Source: Bacteroidales bacterium (lineage in GTDB: Bacteria; Bacteroidota; Bacteroidia; Bacteroidales; GCA-2711565). From it: DNA of 8,276 nt. Made by a program: the position numbers and the translations under genes. The stretch lies in assembly GCA_029931995.1 (NCBI GenBank), contig JAOZQX010000047.1, positions 1 through 8,276 of the forward strand, given 5' to 3'. Each line of letters begins with the position of its first letter. Position 1 is the first letter of the stretch. Under the pieces are notes generated by a model, which was not told the origin of the DNA, ran no database searches, and saw only the letters and a list, made by a program, of their open reading frames with translations. Below are positions 6,534-8,276 of the stretch, piece after piece.

Positions 6534-6633
6534 ATAAAATCAACTCGTCCAAAAATTTTGCATATTCATCTAAAAGTCTTGTTTAAAAGCCTTTTATTAC
6601 CTTTATTGGCTTAGGATTTCCGAATAATATAAT

Positions 6634-6641
6634 TATTTTTG
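6634..6641 (+). promoter_or_regulatory. Putative -7 box for the M49-like peptidase gene
   Basis: TATTTTTG again matches TAnnTTTG exactly and continues with AT, giving the same ten bases as upstream of the MutS-like gene. Transcription would start near 6648, about 29 bases before the ATG. The nearest TTG upstream (6606-6608) is 25 bases away, longer than usual, so a -33 element is uncertain. Confidence 0.42.
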
Positions 6642-6676
6642 ATTGCTGAATATTTAACAATAAAAAAATAAACCCG

Positions 6677-8276
6677 ATGAAAACAAAAATTTTAATGTCT
6701 ATGGTGGTATTTATAGTACTACTTACGACAGGGTGTAATCAGGCAGAAAAAGCTTGTCATGACACCCAAAGTATTATTCCTTCTGATGTTGCATTGACCC
6801 CAACGTCTGATGAACTTATTCAAAACCGCTTAGCTATTTATGCGCCTTTTAAATTAACGGCTGATCTTAGTCATTTATCTGATAAAGAAAAACAAATGCT
6901 TCCATATTTATTTGAGACTGCCGATATTATGCAAGAAATTTTTTGGGAGCAAACCATTGGAAATAAAGAAGGTTTTTTGAAACAAATTGCTGATGAAAAT
7001 ACGCGCAAATTTGCTAAAATTAATTATGGCCCTTGGGATCGTTTAAATGGGAATGCATCATTTATTAAAGAAATTGGTCCAAAACCAGGGGGTGCAAATT
7101 TTTACCCTGCCGACATGACCAAAGAAGAATTTGAAGCACTGGAAGATCCAAACAAAACAAGTTTATATACTTTGATTCGTCGTGATGAGAATGGCGCATT
7201 AAAAGTAGTTTGGTATCACGAAGCTTATGCCGAAAAACTTCAAAAAGCATCTGCACTAATGCTTAAAGCTGCGGAATTGGCCGAAGATCTGGGTCTGAAA
7301 AATTATCTTACTTTGAGAGCAAAAGCATTGCTAACTGACGATTTTCAACCCAGCGATTTTGCATGGATGGAAATGCAAACATCAAATATTGATTTTGTAG
7401 TAGGTCCTATTGAAAATTACGAAGATGCACTTTACGGATACAAAGCAGCTAATGAATCCTTCGTTTTATTAAAAGATTTAGAGTGGAGCAAAAGACTGGC
7501 AAAATTTGGAGCTATGCTGCCCGAACTACAAGCAGGATTGCCAGTAGATGATGAGTATAAAAAAGAAGTTCCCGGCTCCAACGCCGATATGAACGCCTAT
7601 GATGTAATTTATTATGCAGGCGATTGTAATGCCGGTAGTAAAACTATTGCCATTAACCTTCCAAATGACGAGGAAGTTCATTTAAAAATTGGCTCGCGTA
7701 AGCTTCAGCTTAAAAATGCAATGAAGGCAAAATTTGACAAAATTTTGATGCCAATCTCAGAAATGCTAATTAATCCTGAACAATTAAAACATGTGAAATT
7801 CTCAGCTTTCTTTGAAAATACCATGTTCCACGAAGTGGGTCATGCTATGGGAATTAAAAGCACCATTGATGGAGGCAATACTGTTCGCGGAGCTTTGAAG
7901 GAAAAATATTCTTCGTTAGAAGAAGGAAAAGCTGATATTATGGGGCTATATCTGGTAACTAAACTTTATGAAATGGGCGAACTTACCGAAGGTGAAATAA
8001 TGGATAATTTTGTGACATTTTTTGCAGGTATTTTTCGTTCAAGTCGTTTTGGTGCAGCTAGTGCACACGGTAAAGCAAACATGATGCGTTTTAATTATTT
8101 TGCCGAAAAGGGCGCTTTCTCTCGTGATGAAAATGGCGTTTATACAATCAATTTTGACAAAATGAACGAATCCATGATTACAATTATGCAAGAGATTTTA
8201 ACGATTCAAGGTGATGGAAATTACGATGCCGCTGCTAAATGGATTAATGAAGAGGGTGTTATCAAGGCCATGCTTC
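6677..8276 (+). CDS. M49-type (dipeptidyl peptidase III-like) metallopeptidase lipoprotein, 3' end beyond the window
   Basis: The frame stays open from the ATG to the window edge, showing 533 residues. The first 20 (MKTKILMSMVVFIVLLTTGC) form a lipoprotein signal peptide with Cys20 as the modified residue, so the enzyme should be anchored in the envelope. A zinc site is visible: HEVGH at 385-389 (Glu386 catalytic, His385 and His389 ligands) and LEEGKAD near 414-420, where Glu416 would be the third ligand, matching the EExxAE/D second motif of peptidase family M49. A later SAHGKANMMRFNYF segment (463-476) corresponds to the conserved His-containing helix of that family. Classical dipeptidyl peptidase III has a six-residue HExxGH; the five-residue form here is the variant known from some bacterial M49 members such as that of Caldithrix. 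Likely role: release of dipeptides or general peptide hydrolysis at the cell surface or in the periplasm. It stands alone after a 143-base gap with its own putative promoter. Confidence 0.85.
   Translation, partial: MKTKILMSMVVFIVLLTTGCNQAEKACHDTQSIIPSDVALTPTSDELIQNRLAIYAPFKLTADLSHLSDKEKQMLPYLFETADIMQEIFWEQTIGNKEGFLKQIADENTRKFAKINYGPWDRLNGNASFIKEIGPKPGGANFYPADMTKEEFEALEDPNKTSLYTLIRRDENGALKVVWYHEAYAEKLQKASALMLKAAELAEDLGLKNYLTLRAKALLTDDFQPSDFAWMEMQTSNIDFVVGPIENYEDALYGYKAANESFVLLKDLEWSKRLAKFGAMLPELQAGLPVDDEYKKEVPGSNADMNAYDVIYYAGDCNAGSKTIAINLPNDEEVHLKIGSRKLQLKNAMKAKFDKILMPISEMLINPEQLKHVKFSAFFENTMFHEVGHAMGIKSTIDGGNTVRGALKEKYSSLEEGKADIMGLYLVTKLYEMGELTEGEIMDNFVTFFAGIFRSSRFGAASAHGKANMMRFNYFAEKGAFSRDENGVYTINFDKMNESMITIMQEILTIQGDGNYDAAAKWINEEGVIKAML

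Noticed and set aside
6581..6613. AAGCC...GGCTT inverted repeat after the MutS-like gene as a terminator
   Set aside because: The stem is only five pairs with a loop of about 16 bases and no T tract follows, so it is not a convincing intrinsic terminator. I see no clear terminator for this gene.
1..8276. Mobile elements, CRISPR arrays, tRNA or rRNA genes, defence or toxin-antitoxin pairs
   Set aside because: Both strands were read for transposase motifs, direct repeats with spacers, terminal inverted repeats and cloverleaf-like sequence; nothing supportable was seen.

Overview
The window looks like the chromosome of an AT-rich marine or sediment-type Bacteroidota, probably Bacteroidales/Marinilabiliales. 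The evidence is the protein families and their wording, start codons without Shine-Dalgarno sequences, several exact matches to the Bacteroidota -7 promoter box TAnnTTTG, and small lipoproteins with a Cys lipobox. The placement rests on recognising the sequences by eye, not on a database search.

Layout. (1) Positions 1-1887, minus strand: a tightly packed operon mlaE-mlaF-cvpA. It encodes an MlaE-type permease, an MlaF-type ATPase (4-bp ATGA overlap) and a CvpA-family membrane protein (1-bp gap) that runs off the left edge. These genes point to lipid transport and envelope maintenance. (2) Positions 1888-2023: a divergent intergenic region with an 18-bp perfect palindrome touching the mlaE start codon and a -7 box for the rightward genes. 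(3) Positions 2024-3946, plus strand: a tiny Cys-rich lipoprotein that overlaps the next gene, a SprT-like zinc metalloprotein, and mannose-1-phosphate guanylyltransferase (GDP-mannose synthesis) with its own likely promoter inside and just after the end of the SprT-like gene. A perfect GC-rich hairpin flanked by A and T tracts ends this unit. (4) Positions 3976-4196: no intact gene. On the minus strand there is what looks like the decayed 3' end of an outer-membrane beta-barrel gene. (5) Positions 4197-6533, plus strand: a CYTH/triphosphate-tunnel protein, then a membrane-anchored MutS-like ATPase with no mismatch-recognition domain. (6) Position 6677 to the right edge, plus strand: a lipoprotein peptidase of the M49 (dipeptidyl peptidase III-like) type with a five-residue HEVGH zinc motif, cut by the window end.

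Most of the content is conserved envelope and housekeeping functions. I see no phage, insertion sequence, CRISPR, tRNA, rRNA or defence island. The less ordinary items are the barrel-gene remnant, the overlapping 57-residue lipoprotein, the membrane MutS-like protein, the M49 variant motif, and a shared decamer in two putative promoters. No gene-free stretch exceeds 300 bases.
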